Assembly: GCA_022770365.1 (NCBI GenBank)
Contig: JALEHU010000077.1
Span: 1-64,000, forward strand
DNA length: 64,000 nt
Direction: 5' to 3'
Source: Blautia sp.
GTDB taxonomy: Bacteria > Bacillota > Clostridia > Lachnospirales > Lachnospiraceae
How positions within the stretch are numbered: the first letter of the stretch is position 1; every line of letters starts with the position of its first letter. Shown here piece by piece: positions 1 to 8,358 of the stretch. Position numbers and translations under genes: made by a program. The notes beneath the pieces are model-generated. The model was given only the letters and a program-made list of their open reading frames with translations. It was not told where the DNA came from and searched no databases.

Positions 1-102
1 CGCGCCAGACAACATTTCTGTCATCCAGCGCACTTTTCTGTCCTATACTGAAACCAGTTCCTATATGTCGCCGGATAGCCCATATCACCGACATTACACG
101 AG

Positions 103-259
103 TACAGTGAAAAATAAATGACTAGCTATATCACGCAGAATAATTTCTTCATATGCAAGGCGGAGGAATGAGGCGATGCGGTGGCATCGTCGATTGACGA
201 CAACGCGGCAGATGAAAAATCAGGCAAGTGATATGGCTGGTTATTTATTATTCACTGTA
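103..259. repeat. imperfect palindromic element downstream of murD
   Basis: Two 32-base arms, 103-134 and 228-259, are inverted copies of each other with about four mismatches; the arm begins TACAGTGAAAAATAAATGAC. Partial complementarity continues inward (TTCATATGC at the left, GCAGATGAA at the right). The element lies in the non-coding stretch beyond the 3' end of murD and ends just before a good ribosome binding site. It could be a MITE-like repeat or a folded transcript; copy number cannot be judged from one window. Bases 1-102 show nothing I can assign. Confidence 0.6.
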
Positions 260-281
260 CTAGATATTGAGGAGGATAGTC

Positions 282-350
282 ATGATTCAGGATATTGCGC
301 AACATGTCTTATATTCCCATTTTATTACAGCGCTCTCACATATTCCTTAA
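282..350 (+). other. 22-codon ORF with strong ribosome binding site, possible gene remnant
   Basis: GGAGG at 271-275 sits seven bases before ATG at 282. The reading frame (MIQDIAQHV...) stops after 22 codons and its end overlaps the 3' end of murD on the other strand. A strong ribosome site ahead of so short a frame suggests either the retained 5' end of a gene whose body was lost, or a tiny peptide gene. I do not recognise it with confidence. Confidence 0.25.
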
Positions 351-1680
351 ACATATCCCCGCGCTGCTCATAATTATCGAACTGCCCCCAGCTTGCGCAG
401 GCAGGTGACAGGAGGACGGCTTCGCCGGGCTGAGCTTTTTCTGCACATACCTTTACAGCCTCTTCCAGATTTTCACAGAGAATAATGTCATGGAATCCAA
501 GTCTTTCAGCGGACTCTTTGATTTTCTCTTTCGTCTGGCCGATCAGTACCAGGCAGCGGACTTTGCCGTCAAAAGCCTGAATCCACTCATCATAGCTGGA
601 GCCTTTGTCATATCCGCCGCCGATCAGATAAGTCGGGCGGTTCATTGCCTGGATGCCTTTGATCGCAGCATCCGGATTGGTTCCTTTGGAATCATTGTAG
701 TAAACAACGCCATTTTTCTCTGTGACATATTCAATACGGTGCTCCACAGCTGTAAACTCACAAACGCTCTTATGGATGCTCTCCATCGGAACACCGGCAA
801 AATATGCCATTGCTGCAGCTGCCATCACATTTTCGTGATTATGCTGTCCGAGGATCTTCAGGTCTGTGGTCTTCACCACCGGAATCTCCTCGCCATTCAG
901 TCTCAGCACAATCATGTCCCCATCCAGGTAAATACCCTCGTCCAGCTTACGGACACTGGAGAAATAAACCGTCTTCGGTACGATATGTCTGCCGAATTCC
1001 CGGAGCACTTCATCCTCGTAATTCAGAACACAGAAATCCTCCGGTCCCTGATTCTTCACAATCAGTTCCTTCACACGGATGTACTCTTCCATCGTATGAT
1101 GGCGGTTCAGATGATCCTCTGTAATATTCAGGATTGCGCTGACCTTCGGAGCAAATTTCTCAATAGTCTCCAGCTGGAAGCTGCTGATCTCTGCCACAGT
1201 CGTACTTGTCTCTTTCATCTCCAGAGCTTTGGATGTGTATGGAGTTCCGATATTTCCCACAACAAAAACAGAGTCTCTGGCATCTGACATGATTTTGCCC
1301 AGAAGTGCAGTTGTGGTGGTTTTTCCATTAGTGCCAGTGATAGCGAGAACTTCGCCCTTACCGGTCTGATATGCCAGTTCCACTTCTCCCCATACAGGAA
1401 GCCCCTGTGCATAAAAACTCTTCACTACAGGAATATCTGTGGGCACACCCGGACTTAACACTACCAGATCCAGGCTGTCCTGCACATTCCTCGGAAGATC
1501 ACCGGCATAAATCTCCAGCGGATAATCACCGGATGTTTTATGTAATACTGCTTCCTTATCAATCTCTGCGTTCCCGTCATAGATCACCGGGCAGGCACCA
1601 ACCCTGGCCAGCAGATCCGCCGATCCGATTCCACTCTTGCCGGAACCGAATACGAGAACCTTTTTTCCTTTAAAGTCCAT
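325..1680 (-). CDS. murD: UDP-N-acetylmuramoylalanine--D-glutamate ligase MurD
   Basis: Cytoplasmic Mur ligase that adds D-glutamate to UDP-MurNAc-L-alanine using ATP. The 451-residue length is usual. An N-terminal Rossmann-like domain (FGSGKSGIGSADLL) is followed by the ATP loop GTNGKTTTT at residues 116-124, the central NDSKGTNPDA segment and the C-terminal signature SPACASWGQFDNYEQRG. ATG at 1680 follows GGAGGAAATAAC. It is the last gene of the dcw cluster in this window, 56 bases downstream of mraY. The usual next genes (ftsW, murG and so on) do not follow; a palindrome and unassigned sequence do, so the cluster seems to be cut short here. Confidence 0.97.
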   Translation of the reverse strand: MDFKGKKVLVFGSGKSGIGSADLLARVGACPVIYDGNAEIDKEAVLHKTSGDYPLEIYAGDLPRNVQDSLDLVVLSPGVPTDIPVVKSFYAQGLPVWGEVELAYQTGKGEVLAITGTNGKTTTTALLGKIMSDARDSVFVVGNIGTPYTSKALEMKETSTTVAEISSFQLETIEKFAPKVSAILNITEDHLNRHHTMEEYIRVKELIVKNQGPEDFCVLNYEDEVLREFGRHIVPKTVYFSSVRKLDEGIYLDGDMIVLRLNGEEIPVVKTTDLKILGQHNHENVMAAAAMAYFAGVPMESIHKSVCEFTAVEHRIEYVTEKNGVVYYNDSKGTNPDAAIKGIQAMNRPTYLIGGGYDKGSSYDEWIQAFDGKVRCLVLIGQTKEKIKESAERLGFHDIILCENLEEAVKVCAEKAQPGEAVLLSPACASWGQFDNYEQRGDMFKEYVRAL

Positions 1681-1736
1681 GTTATTTCCTCCAAATAATA
1701 ATGCCGGGAATCAAAATAGCTTTTGTCCCAGGGGGT

Positions 1737-2693
1737 CTACAATGCCAGAAGGGCAATCAGACACATAATCGCAGTAACTACGGAAAATACCGCAACCACT
1801 CTTGTCTCGGACCATCCGCACAGTTCAAAGTGATGATGGATCGGAGCCATTTTGAAAATTCGTTTGCCGTGGGTGGCTTTGAAATAAGATACCTGTATAA
1901 TAACAGAAAGCACTTCCACCAGGTAGATCAGTCCCACAAGCAGGATAAACAACGGCATCTGCATCATATACGCTGCTCCTGCCACAAATCCGCCCAGAGC
2001 AAGAGAACCTGTGTCTCCCATAAACACCTGTGCCGGATAAACGTTAAACAGCAGAAATCCCATCAGTCCGCCCACTACCGCGCAGGTGATGGGTTCAATA
2101 CCGGAACTGGTTCCAATGGAAACCACGGTAAAGAATACTGCCACAATGACCGTTACGCTGGAAGCCAGACCATCCAGACCATCGGTAAAGTTCACACCGT
2201 TTACGGTTCCGATCACCGCAAAGAACAGCACCGGAATCGCGAGCCATCCCATGTTCAGGTAATGTCCCGGCCAGAACGGAATACGCATGCTCAGGGAAAC
2301 ATCTGTATAATTCAGCAGATAAAAAACAAATACCCCTGTCAGGATTACCTGCAGCAGAAATTTCTGCCATGGGAGAAGTCCGTCGGAACGCTTCAGAACT
2401 ACCTTCAGATAATCATCAAGAAATCCGATGATACCGAATCCCAGAGTAAGAAACAGTACCGGAATGATCTTAGGATAATCTTTAATATAGAAGAGAGACG
2501 TTACGACAACGGCAATCAGGAAGATCACACCGCCCATAGTCGGGGTTCCTGCTTTTTTCAAATGGGACTGTACACCTTCGGTTCTCTCTGTCTGTCCCAT
2601 CTTCAGTTTCCTGAGAAACGGAATAATGACCGGGCCTAATGCAACGCTGATCACAAATGCGATCAGTACCGGGAATACAAATTGAAAATTCAT
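1737..2693 (-). CDS. mraY: phospho-N-acetylmuramoyl-pentapeptide transferase MraY
   Basis: Integral membrane enzyme that transfers phospho-MurNAc-pentapeptide to undecaprenyl phosphate, giving lipid I. Family motifs are present in order: FLDDYLKV, NFTDGLDGLASS (catalytic Asp cluster), MGDTGSLALGG and the polyhistidine PIHHHFELCGW near the C-terminus, with about ten hydrophobic segments. ATG at 2693 is preferred over the in-frame GTG at 2699 because AAGAGG is seven bases upstream; this gives 318 residues. It is separated from the upstream PBP gene by over 900 bases holding two large palindromes, which is unusual for a dcw cluster and suggests separate transcription or processing. Confidence 0.97.
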   Translation of the reverse strand: MNFQFVFPVLIAFVISVALGPVIIPFLRKLKMGQTERTEGVQSHLKKAGTPTMGGVIFLIAVVVTSLFYIKDYPKIIPVLFLTLGFGIIGFLDDYLKVVLKRSDGLLPWQKFLLQVILTGVFVFYLLNYTDVSLSMRIPFWPGHYLNMGWLAIPVLFFAVIGTVNGVNFTDGLDGLASSVTVIVAVFFTVVSIGTSSGIEPITCAVVGGLMGFLLFNVYPAQVFMGDTGSLALGGFVAGAAYMMQMPLFILLVGLIYLVEVLSVIIQVSYFKATHGKRIFKMAPIHHHFELCGWSETRVVAVFSVVTAIMCLIALLAL

Positions 2694-2793
2694 CCTCACA
2701 CCTCTTATTAATTCTTTCGTTTTTTTGCGCCGCGGTTTTGCTGCTGCGCTTCATGTATCTTTTAGTATAAAGCTTTTCCCCCCATTTATCAAC

Positions 2794-2822
2794 CCTCACC
2801 AGCTCCGGTGAGGTATTTTTTT
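2794..2822 (+). terminator. hairpin plus T-run on the plus strand
   Basis: CCTCACC-agctcc-GGTGAGG forms a perfect 7-bp stem, followed by a near-continuous T-run. The orientation is that of a plus-strand terminator, although every gene for 28 kb is on the minus strand. It would stop antisense transcription entering mraY from the palindromic region. Confidence 0.5.
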
Positions 2823-2936
2823 GCTGTTCTTTTTCATCTATATCGCCATTTCGTGCACTAACGGAGATCCGTTGGCTTTCGCCGGGACTTTTCTACAAGG
2901 CGAAAGACAGTGAGGGGGAGGCATGAAAAACAGTAC

Positions 2937-3144
2937 GCCGGAGGGAGAGGCTATGCACCCGTCACAGAACGGCCCGTTCCTCCTCAGCTAATCGCTAAGA
3001 CGCACTCCTGCGCTTCGCTCCGGACCCCTGACGGGGTAGGTTCGTCGCGTGTGAGCTCCTCACCAAGTGCTTACTAAGCGCTGGATCTTCGGACTCACTT
3101 TTCGCCAAAGGTTCTGTGACGGGTGCATAGTCTCTCCCTCCGGC
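2937..3144. repeat. long palindrome 1 in the PBP-mraY gap
   Basis: Arms 2937-2970 and 3111-3144 are reverse complements over 34 bases with one mismatch (GCCGGAGGGAGAG...). About 140 bases lie between them and contain a small stem (ACCCCTGACGGGGT). Weaker complementarity extends outward: GCCGGGACTTTTCTACA near 2881 against GTGAGCGAAAAACCCGGC near 3170. No convincing ORF lies in it. The 200 bases after it, up to 3341, show no gene or motif I can support. Confidence 0.8.
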
Positions 3145-3341
3145 TGACAGTTGGTTTCATTATAGGTTGTGAGCGAAAAACCCGGCAGGGTATGAAACGC
3201 GGTATGATTACGACAATTTTCCGGAAAGGATTATTTAGGTGGCGAAGAATTCCTTTCACTCTATACGTCCTTGATGAGCGCACACTCCCTATCGCCCTCG
3301 ATTCCCTCCCTGATTTTTCGATCCCCCTTTAAGTGAAACCC

Positions 3342-3619
3342 AACTGCCAGCGGAAGAGAAACCCGAAAGGCGGGCGCGGGAGGCATGTACGTTCTGTTTC
3401 GGTGCACTCTGCAGGGGTTTTAGAAACACTTGGTCTGCGGATTTTCGCGTTGTGAGCCGGATTTCTGACTGTTTGAGCCGAAGGCGAGTTCAGAAAGCCG
3501 GCTCACGTTCTTAGCGAAAATTCGCAGGCCTTAGTGTTTCTTAACACCGAAGCCCGCACCGAAACAGAACGTACATGCCTCCCGTGCCCGCCTTCCGGGT
3601 TTCTCTTCCGCGTCCAGTT
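3342..3619. repeat. long palindrome 2 directly after the PBP stop codon
   Basis: Arms 3350-3405 and 3556-3611 are reverse complements at 54 of 56 positions. Further stems continue inward (CTGCGGATTTTCGC with GCGAAAATTCGCAG; GTGAGCCGGATTTCTGA with TCAGAAAGCCGGCTCAC), so almost the whole 278 bases can fold into one hairpin. It starts three bases beyond the stop codon of the PBP gene at 3622. Transcribed RNA would make a very stable hairpin that could end, process or insulate the dcw transcript. A non-autonomous mobile palindrome is an alternative. Confidence 0.88.
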
Positions 3620-3621
3620 TT

Positions 3622-5370
3622 TCACGCCTCCTCACTCACCGTCCCTGTTTGCTCAATTCCCAGATACGGCAGCACATTTGCAAAAATACTCCTGATCACC
3701 GGTGCCGCCACCGTTCCGCCATAATAGATCCCCTGAGGATTATGAATAATACAGATTCCAAGGATCTGTGGATTCTCCGCCGGAGCAAATCCCAGGAAAG
3801 AAGAAATATACCGGTTCGCACTTCTGGGAAGCGTCTGGGAAGTCGCTGTTTTCCCTCCGATAGTATAACCCTCAATCTTTGCATTTCTTCCCGAGCCTTC
3901 TGACACCACCTTCTCCAGAATATACCGCACTGTCTCCGATGTTTCCTCAGAAACAATCCCTTCCTCCACCGGAAATTCCAGTTTTCTGGCATAGGAATCA
4001 TCCGGACTTCGAACCGTCACACCGAAATGCGGCGTGATCCGTCTGCCTCCGTTGATCAGAGCGCTCACTGTAGTGGCAAGCTGAATAGGCGTGATCTGGA
4101 ATGACTGTCCAAAAGAAACCGTGGCAAGCTCCACGTTTCCCATATTCTCCATTTGATGCATAATTGTCCCCGCTTCTCCCGGAAGATCAATCCCGGTTTT
4201 TTTCAGCAGACCGAACTGGCGAAAATATTTATAGTAGTTTTCCACCCCAAGACGCAGTCCCACCTCAATAAACACCGGGTTACAGGAGTTTTCCGCTCCT
4301 TCCACGAAATTCTGTGAGCCATGTCCGGTTCTTTTGGCACAGTGGATTCTTCTGTCATCCACCACTTTATAGCCCGGACAGTAAAACTGATCATTCAGTG
4401 ACACCACACCTTCCTCAAGTCCGGCAGACATGGTGATTATCTTGAACGTGGAACCGGGCTCATAGGTATCATTCAGACAGGGATTTCTCCACATCTGATT
4501 CAGAAGATCCTGTTTTTCCTGAGAACTCATTCCTGCAGTATCCGCATTCGTATTCAGAGTATACGGATCATTCAGATCAAATTCCGGTACATTGACACAG
4601 GCATAAATTTCTCCGTTCCGGGGATTCATCAAAAGAATGGAAACACGTTCCGCCTGCTTTTCCTCCATTACCTTCAAAGCAGCCTGCTGGGCAAATTCCT
4701 GAATATTGATATCCAGGCTTATCTGCAGGTTATCTCCCGGAACAGGGTCAATACGACTTTCACCGATCTCATCAATCTCGACTCCCCGGGCATCTGTCGT
4801 AGTCAGAATTTTTCCCGGAGTTCCGCTTAATACCTCTTCATATTTTACCTCCAGACCTATAATGCCCTGGTTGTCTGCTCCTGTAAAGCCCAGAACTTTA
4901 GATGCAAGTGTGCCATATGGATAGTAGCGCTTATAGTCCTCATCCACTTTTACGCCGTCCAGTTCATACTCCCGGATAGCATCCCCCACAGATTTGTCCA
5001 CATTTGTTTTGATTCTCTCAATGGAAGATACTTTTTCCACTCTTTTGCGGACAGTTTCCTCATCCATCCCCAGTTCCCCGGACAAAATGTTGATAACCTT
5101 CTCCGGTTCCCTGATCTGGCTGTGGATAACCGATATGGTACAGACAGTTCTGTTGGCAGCAAGAACTTTGCCATTTGCATCCAGAATTTCTCCCCGTGCG
5201 GCTTTGATATCACGCTCTCGCTCATGGAGATCCTGTGCTTTTTCATAATAATAATCCGACCTAAATCCCATCAGATAGACAAGCCTGCCAACAAGTCCTG
5301 CCAGCATTGCTGTACAGCAGATAAAAACTACCCAGACTTTCTTTTTATGAAATGTCTTATTTTTCTTCAT
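3622..5370 (-). CDS. class B penicillin-binding protein (FtsI/SpoVD-like), KTA variant
   Basis: Membrane-anchored transpeptidase that cross-links septal or spore peptidoglycan. A short cytoplasmic N-terminus and a membrane segment (VWVVFICCTAMLAGLVGRLV) precede the dimerisation domain; the transpeptidase domain has the serine motif STFK (in PGSTFK), the SCN motif (ENSCNP) and GGKTATSQ. The last has KTA where most class B PBPs have KTG. ATG at 5370 is chosen over an upstream in-frame TTG. A hairpin with T-run (5371-5425) overlaps its ribosome site, so expression may be attenuated. It is the second of two tandem PBPs; which one is FtsI and which SpoVD cannot be decided from sequence alone. Confidence 0.92.
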   Translation of the reverse strand: MKKNKTFHKKKVWVVFICCTAMLAGLVGRLVYLMGFRSDYYYEKAQDLHERERDIKAARGEILDANGKVLAANRTVCTISVIHSQIREPEKVINILSGELGMDEETVRKRVEKVSSIERIKTNVDKSVGDAIREYELDGVKVDEDYKRYYPYGTLASKVLGFTGADNQGIIGLEVKYEEVLSGTPGKILTTTDARGVEIDEIGESRIDPVPGDNLQISLDINIQEFAQQAALKVMEEKQAERVSILLMNPRNGEIYACVNVPEFDLNDPYTLNTNADTAGMSSQEKQDLLNQMWRNPCLNDTYEPGSTFKIITMSAGLEEGVVSLNDQFYCPGYKVVDDRRIHCAKRTGHGSQNFVEGAENSCNPVFIEVGLRLGVENYYKYFRQFGLLKKTGIDLPGEAGTIMHQMENMGNVELATVSFGQSFQITPIQLATTVSALINGGRRITPHFGVTVRSPDDSYARKLEFPVEEGIVSEETSETVRYILEKVVSEGSGRNAKIEGYTIGGKTATSQTLPRSANRYISSFLGFAPAENPQILGICIIHNPQGIYYGGTVAAPVIRSIFANVLPYLGIEQTGTVSEEA

Positions 5371-5425
5371 CAAAAATCCCCGCCGGAGATTGTCACAGTA
5401 ATATATGACTTTCCCGGGCGGGGAT
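5371..5425 (-). promoter_or_regulatory. terminator-like hairpin overlapping the ribosome site of the second PBP
   Basis: On the minus strand ATCCCCGCC (5417-5425) can pair perfectly with GGCGGGGAT (5376-5384), followed at once by TTTTTG and the ATG at 5370. The 32-base loop can hold inner structure. The 3' arm contains the only G-rich ribosome-site candidate, so folding would both mimic an intrinsic terminator and hide the start. Confidence 0.6.
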
Positions 5426-5487
5426 ATTCTTAATTCACTATAAAAAGTCCCGGCTGGCAGCCATATCCGTCATTATATGATTCCGGA

Positions 5488-7722
5488 CTATTCAAGGCCT
5501 GCCTCTTCGTTGGTAATACCTTCACTTTCCATATCATTTCCTACAAACGGATCAGAATCATCTTCCAGAGGTGCCGGAGCGCTGCTGTTGGATACTGCTT
5601 CCGGAAGTATTTCGGAAACTCCTGCCAGACTGTCTGATTTAACCGTATTTCCATTTTCATCGTAAACGTATTCTCCGTTGGAATCCAGCAGATAACCACT
5701 CTCATCAATACGGTTGCCTTCCATATCGATCAGGTGACCTTCCGCATCCACCAGATTTCCTTCCGAATCAAAATCAATGCCGGAAAGACTCTGCAGATGT
5801 CCGTTAAATCCTTCCCACAGCTCTGTTTCCGGAATGGTTCCATCTGTCACCTCATCCGGAGCAATATTAAGATACGGAAGCAGTTCTGAAAGAATTCCCT
5901 GGGCAATGTACTGAGGGTAGGAACTGGTTGCCTGATTTTCTGCATTTGGCTCATCCACAACCACATAGATCACTACCTGAGGATCATCCACCGGCGCAAA
6001 TCCAATAAAAGAAACCAGATATTTGCCGTTTCCACGGGGGAATTTCTCTGCGGTACCGGTTTTACCGCCGGAGCTGTATCCCTGCACTTTGGAATAATGG
6101 CTGGTACCGGATTCCACACTGGACTGCATGTAGGAACGGATATTTGATGATATATTGCTGGAAATCGTCTGTTTCAGCAAAGTAGGAGTGATCGTTTTGA
6201 TCGTTCCTCCGCTGGAATCCTTAATCCGGGATACCAGATGAGGCTGATAGTAATAACCGCCATTTATAACCGAACACATGGCATTGATTTCCTGGATCAT
6301 CGTACAGGTAAATCCCTGACCAAAAGCGGAACAAGCCAGTTCTGTCTCACCCATGGTATCAGTGGAATGGATAATACCGGTTCCTTCATTTGGCAGATCA
6401 ATGCCTGTCCTGCTTCCGAAATTAAAAAGGCTCTGAGTCTTAATAAACTGTTCGCTTCCCATTCTGGCCGCAATCTGCATCATACCATCGTTGCAGGAAT
6501 TGGCGATGACTTCTGCCAGGGTTTCTGTTCCGTGAGCATCCGGCCATACCGCACATTTAATAAATGTATCTGTACCAAAACTCTGTCCGCCGTCGCATGT
6601 AAATGTATCCCTGAAACTGATAGCTCCCTTTTCCAGAGCGGCAGCCATAACGATCGGCTTCACTACGGAACCAGGCTCATAAGCATCTGTCACACAGTAA
6701 TTACTCCACATGGCATTCAAAGCTTCAACCGTCTCCGCATCGTTCATCTGCCTGATTTCCTCTTCAGAATGTACATTTGACAGATTCCGTGGCTCATTCA
6801 GATCATAACGGTCTCCACCGTCCATGGCGAGAATCTCTCCTGTAGACGGATTCTCCACTATCACTCCGACATGTTTGGCACCGGTTCCCTCAAGGAAAGC
6901 ATTCACATATTTTTCCACAATCTGCTGTACACCCACATCCAGGGTCAGTTCAACACTTTTGCCGTTGGTGGGTTCAATGATTGTCTGTTCAACATCGGAA
7001 TTATTGTTAAAATATCCGTACTGACGGCCATCTGCACCTGTCAGAGTACTGTTAAAATATCCCTCAATCCCAATATCTGCTGTATCACGGCTCAGGGTAA
7101 ATCCAATCGTATCGCAGGCCAGGCTTCCAAAAGGATAGCTTCGAAGGTAATCTTCTTCGAACCATACACCCTTGATGTTCATGCGCTCCTGTTCCTGTTC
7201 TTCCGTCAGACCGTCCTCTACTCCGGCATCCTCATATTCCTCATAAGTCTTTTTTTCATCCATGGAAAGCTCTTTTTTCAGAATCTGATACTGGCTGTCT
7301 TTGGTGGACTCACTGTTCAGACGGGAACGGATATCATCCTCATCAAGTCCAAGCACTTCCACCAGCGCGCGAACGGTAGGCTCCACATATGGCTTATTTC
7401 CTTTATCATCTGCCGTATTTACTGCAAGACAGTCGAGAATCACGCTGTAAACCTTATTGCTGGTTGCCAGGATGTTACCGTTTCTGTCATAAATATCGCC
7501 TCTTTTTGCCGGAAGCGTACGATTTTCATACTGCTGCTGAGCCTGGCTTAAAACCTGTTTTTTGTATTTTTCACCACTTGTTGCATTGATAAGCGTAATT
7601 CTTACCATTAATGCGACTAAAGCCAGCAGCACTACAGCAAAGAGTACTACCAGCTTTTTTCTCATGTATAAATTAATTTTTTTCTGTGGTTTTTGTGTAT
7701 TATTATTTTTTCGTCTGCTCAA
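5488..7722 (-). CDS. class B penicillin-binding protein (FtsI/SpoVD family) with repeat tail
   Basis: Membrane-anchored D,D-transpeptidase of cell division or sporulation. A basic N-terminus and a membrane segment (LVVLFAVVLLALVALMVRI) precede a PBP dimer domain and a transpeptidase domain with SVVK (in PGSVVKP), SCN (ANSCND) and GGKTGTAEKFP, the complete catalytic set. At 744 residues it is longer than usual. After the enzyme domain, an extracellular tail carries about six tandem 7-residue D-x-x-G-x-x-hydrophobic units (EGNLVDAEGHLID...), then a Ser/Ala/acidic end. The start is TTG at 7722: AGGTGAT lies immediately upstream, in the first bases after the ftsL stop, and no ATG fits. Confidence 0.93.
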   Translation of the reverse strand: MSRRKNNNTQKPQKKINLYMRKKLVVLFAVVLLALVALMVRITLINATSGEKYKKQVLSQAQQQYENRTLPAKRGDIYDRNGNILATSNKVYSVILDCLAVNTADDKGNKPYVEPTVRALVEVLGLDEDDIRSRLNSESTKDSQYQILKKELSMDEKKTYEEYEDAGVEDGLTEEQEQERMNIKGVWFEEDYLRSYPFGSLACDTIGFTLSRDTADIGIEGYFNSTLTGADGRQYGYFNNNSDVEQTIIEPTNGKSVELTLDVGVQQIVEKYVNAFLEGTGAKHVGVIVENPSTGEILAMDGGDRYDLNEPRNLSNVHSEEEIRQMNDAETVEALNAMWSNYCVTDAYEPGSVVKPIVMAAALEKGAISFRDTFTCDGGQSFGTDTFIKCAVWPDAHGTETLAEVIANSCNDGMMQIAARMGSEQFIKTQSLFNFGSRTGIDLPNEGTGIIHSTDTMGETELACSAFGQGFTCTMIQEINAMCSVINGGYYYQPHLVSRIKDSSGGTIKTITPTLLKQTISSNISSNIRSYMQSSVESGTSHYSKVQGYSSGGKTGTAEKFPRGNGKYLVSFIGFAPVDDPQVVIYVVVDEPNAENQATSSYPQYIAQGILSELLPYLNIAPDEVTDGTIPETELWEGFNGHLQSLSGIDFDSEGNLVDAEGHLIDMEGNRIDESGYLLDSNGEYVYDENGNTVKSDSLAGVSEILPEAVSNSSAPAPLEDDSDPFVGNDMESEGITNEEAGLE

Positions 7723-7730
7723 ATCATCAC

Positions 7731-8312
7731 CTACTCGGAATCAGGAATATCCTGGTACTGTCTTACGTAGCTGCTTTGTGACGTTTCATATGTCATCTTC
7801 TGATCATCTGAAGGGTAACGCATTCCAAGACGACCGATTGCAATTTTTTTAATCGCATTCAGATCTACATTGGACGTCACCTGACTTTCGTATGCATCAT
7901 TATCCTCTTTTAGTTCAGTAAGCTGGGTTTCCAGTGCTGCAACTGTTTTCATCCGTGCTGTCAGTTCAGACTTCAGCTGCAGATAATACACACATACGAA
8001 AAGAACTGCCACAGAGACTATCGCAAGGAAAATAACGAAACCTCTGCTCATGCTCATGGCTTTCTCTCTGTTGCGCTGTGCTTCCCGGCTCAGCTGACGG
8101 GATGTGCTGTCCGACCTGGATGGTCTGGAGCTTCCGGGCACTTCAGAGGAACGCACTCTTTTTCTGGCAGATTCCTGATGCTGTGTATAACTGCGCCTTG
8201 CCGGAACTTCCTGAAGTCGTCTGGCAGTATTTCCCTCTACATATGCGCCTCGGTTGTTTCTTACAATATTCGGATTTCTTCTTGCAGTTGTAGATCTGCC
8301 TGCATTGGCCAT
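7731..8312 (-). CDS. ftsL: cell division protein FtsL-like
   Basis: Small bitopic divisome protein expected to bind DivIC/FtsB and the adjacent PBP. The 193-residue protein has a long basic, Arg/Ser-rich cytoplasmic N-terminus (about 85 residues), one membrane span (GFVIFLAIVSVAVLFVCVYY) and a short predicted coiled coil (TAALETQLTELKEDNDAYES region). AGGTGAGCAGAAT precedes the ATG at 8312. Sequence conservation in this family is low, so the call rests on topology and on the canonical position between rsmH and the PBP gene. Confidence 0.85.
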   Translation of the reverse strand: MANAGRSTTARRNPNIVRNNRGAYVEGNTARRLQEVPARRSYTQHQESARKRVRSSEVPGSSRPSRSDSTSRQLSREAQRNREKAMSMSRGFVIFLAIVSVAVLFVCVYYLQLKSELTARMKTVAALETQLTELKEDNDAYESQVTSNVDLNAIKKIAIGRLGMRYPSDDQKMTYETSQSSYVRQYQDIPDSE

Positions 8313-8358
8313 ATTCTGCTCACCTGACTTCTATAACAAATTTCCTTAACAATTACAG

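Noticed and set aside
1-60. Repeated TTTCTGTC motif, possibly the end of an IS21-like element off the window
   Set aside because: Too short and truncated to support; no transposase visible.
490-1287. 265-codon plus-strand open frame opposite murD
   Set aside because: Shadow of murD, which has all family motifs; no ribosome site or recognisable protein.
1701-2639. 312-codon plus-strand open frame opposite mraY
   Set aside because: Low-complexity His/Gln/Lys-rich translation typical of the complement of a hydrophobic membrane-protein gene.
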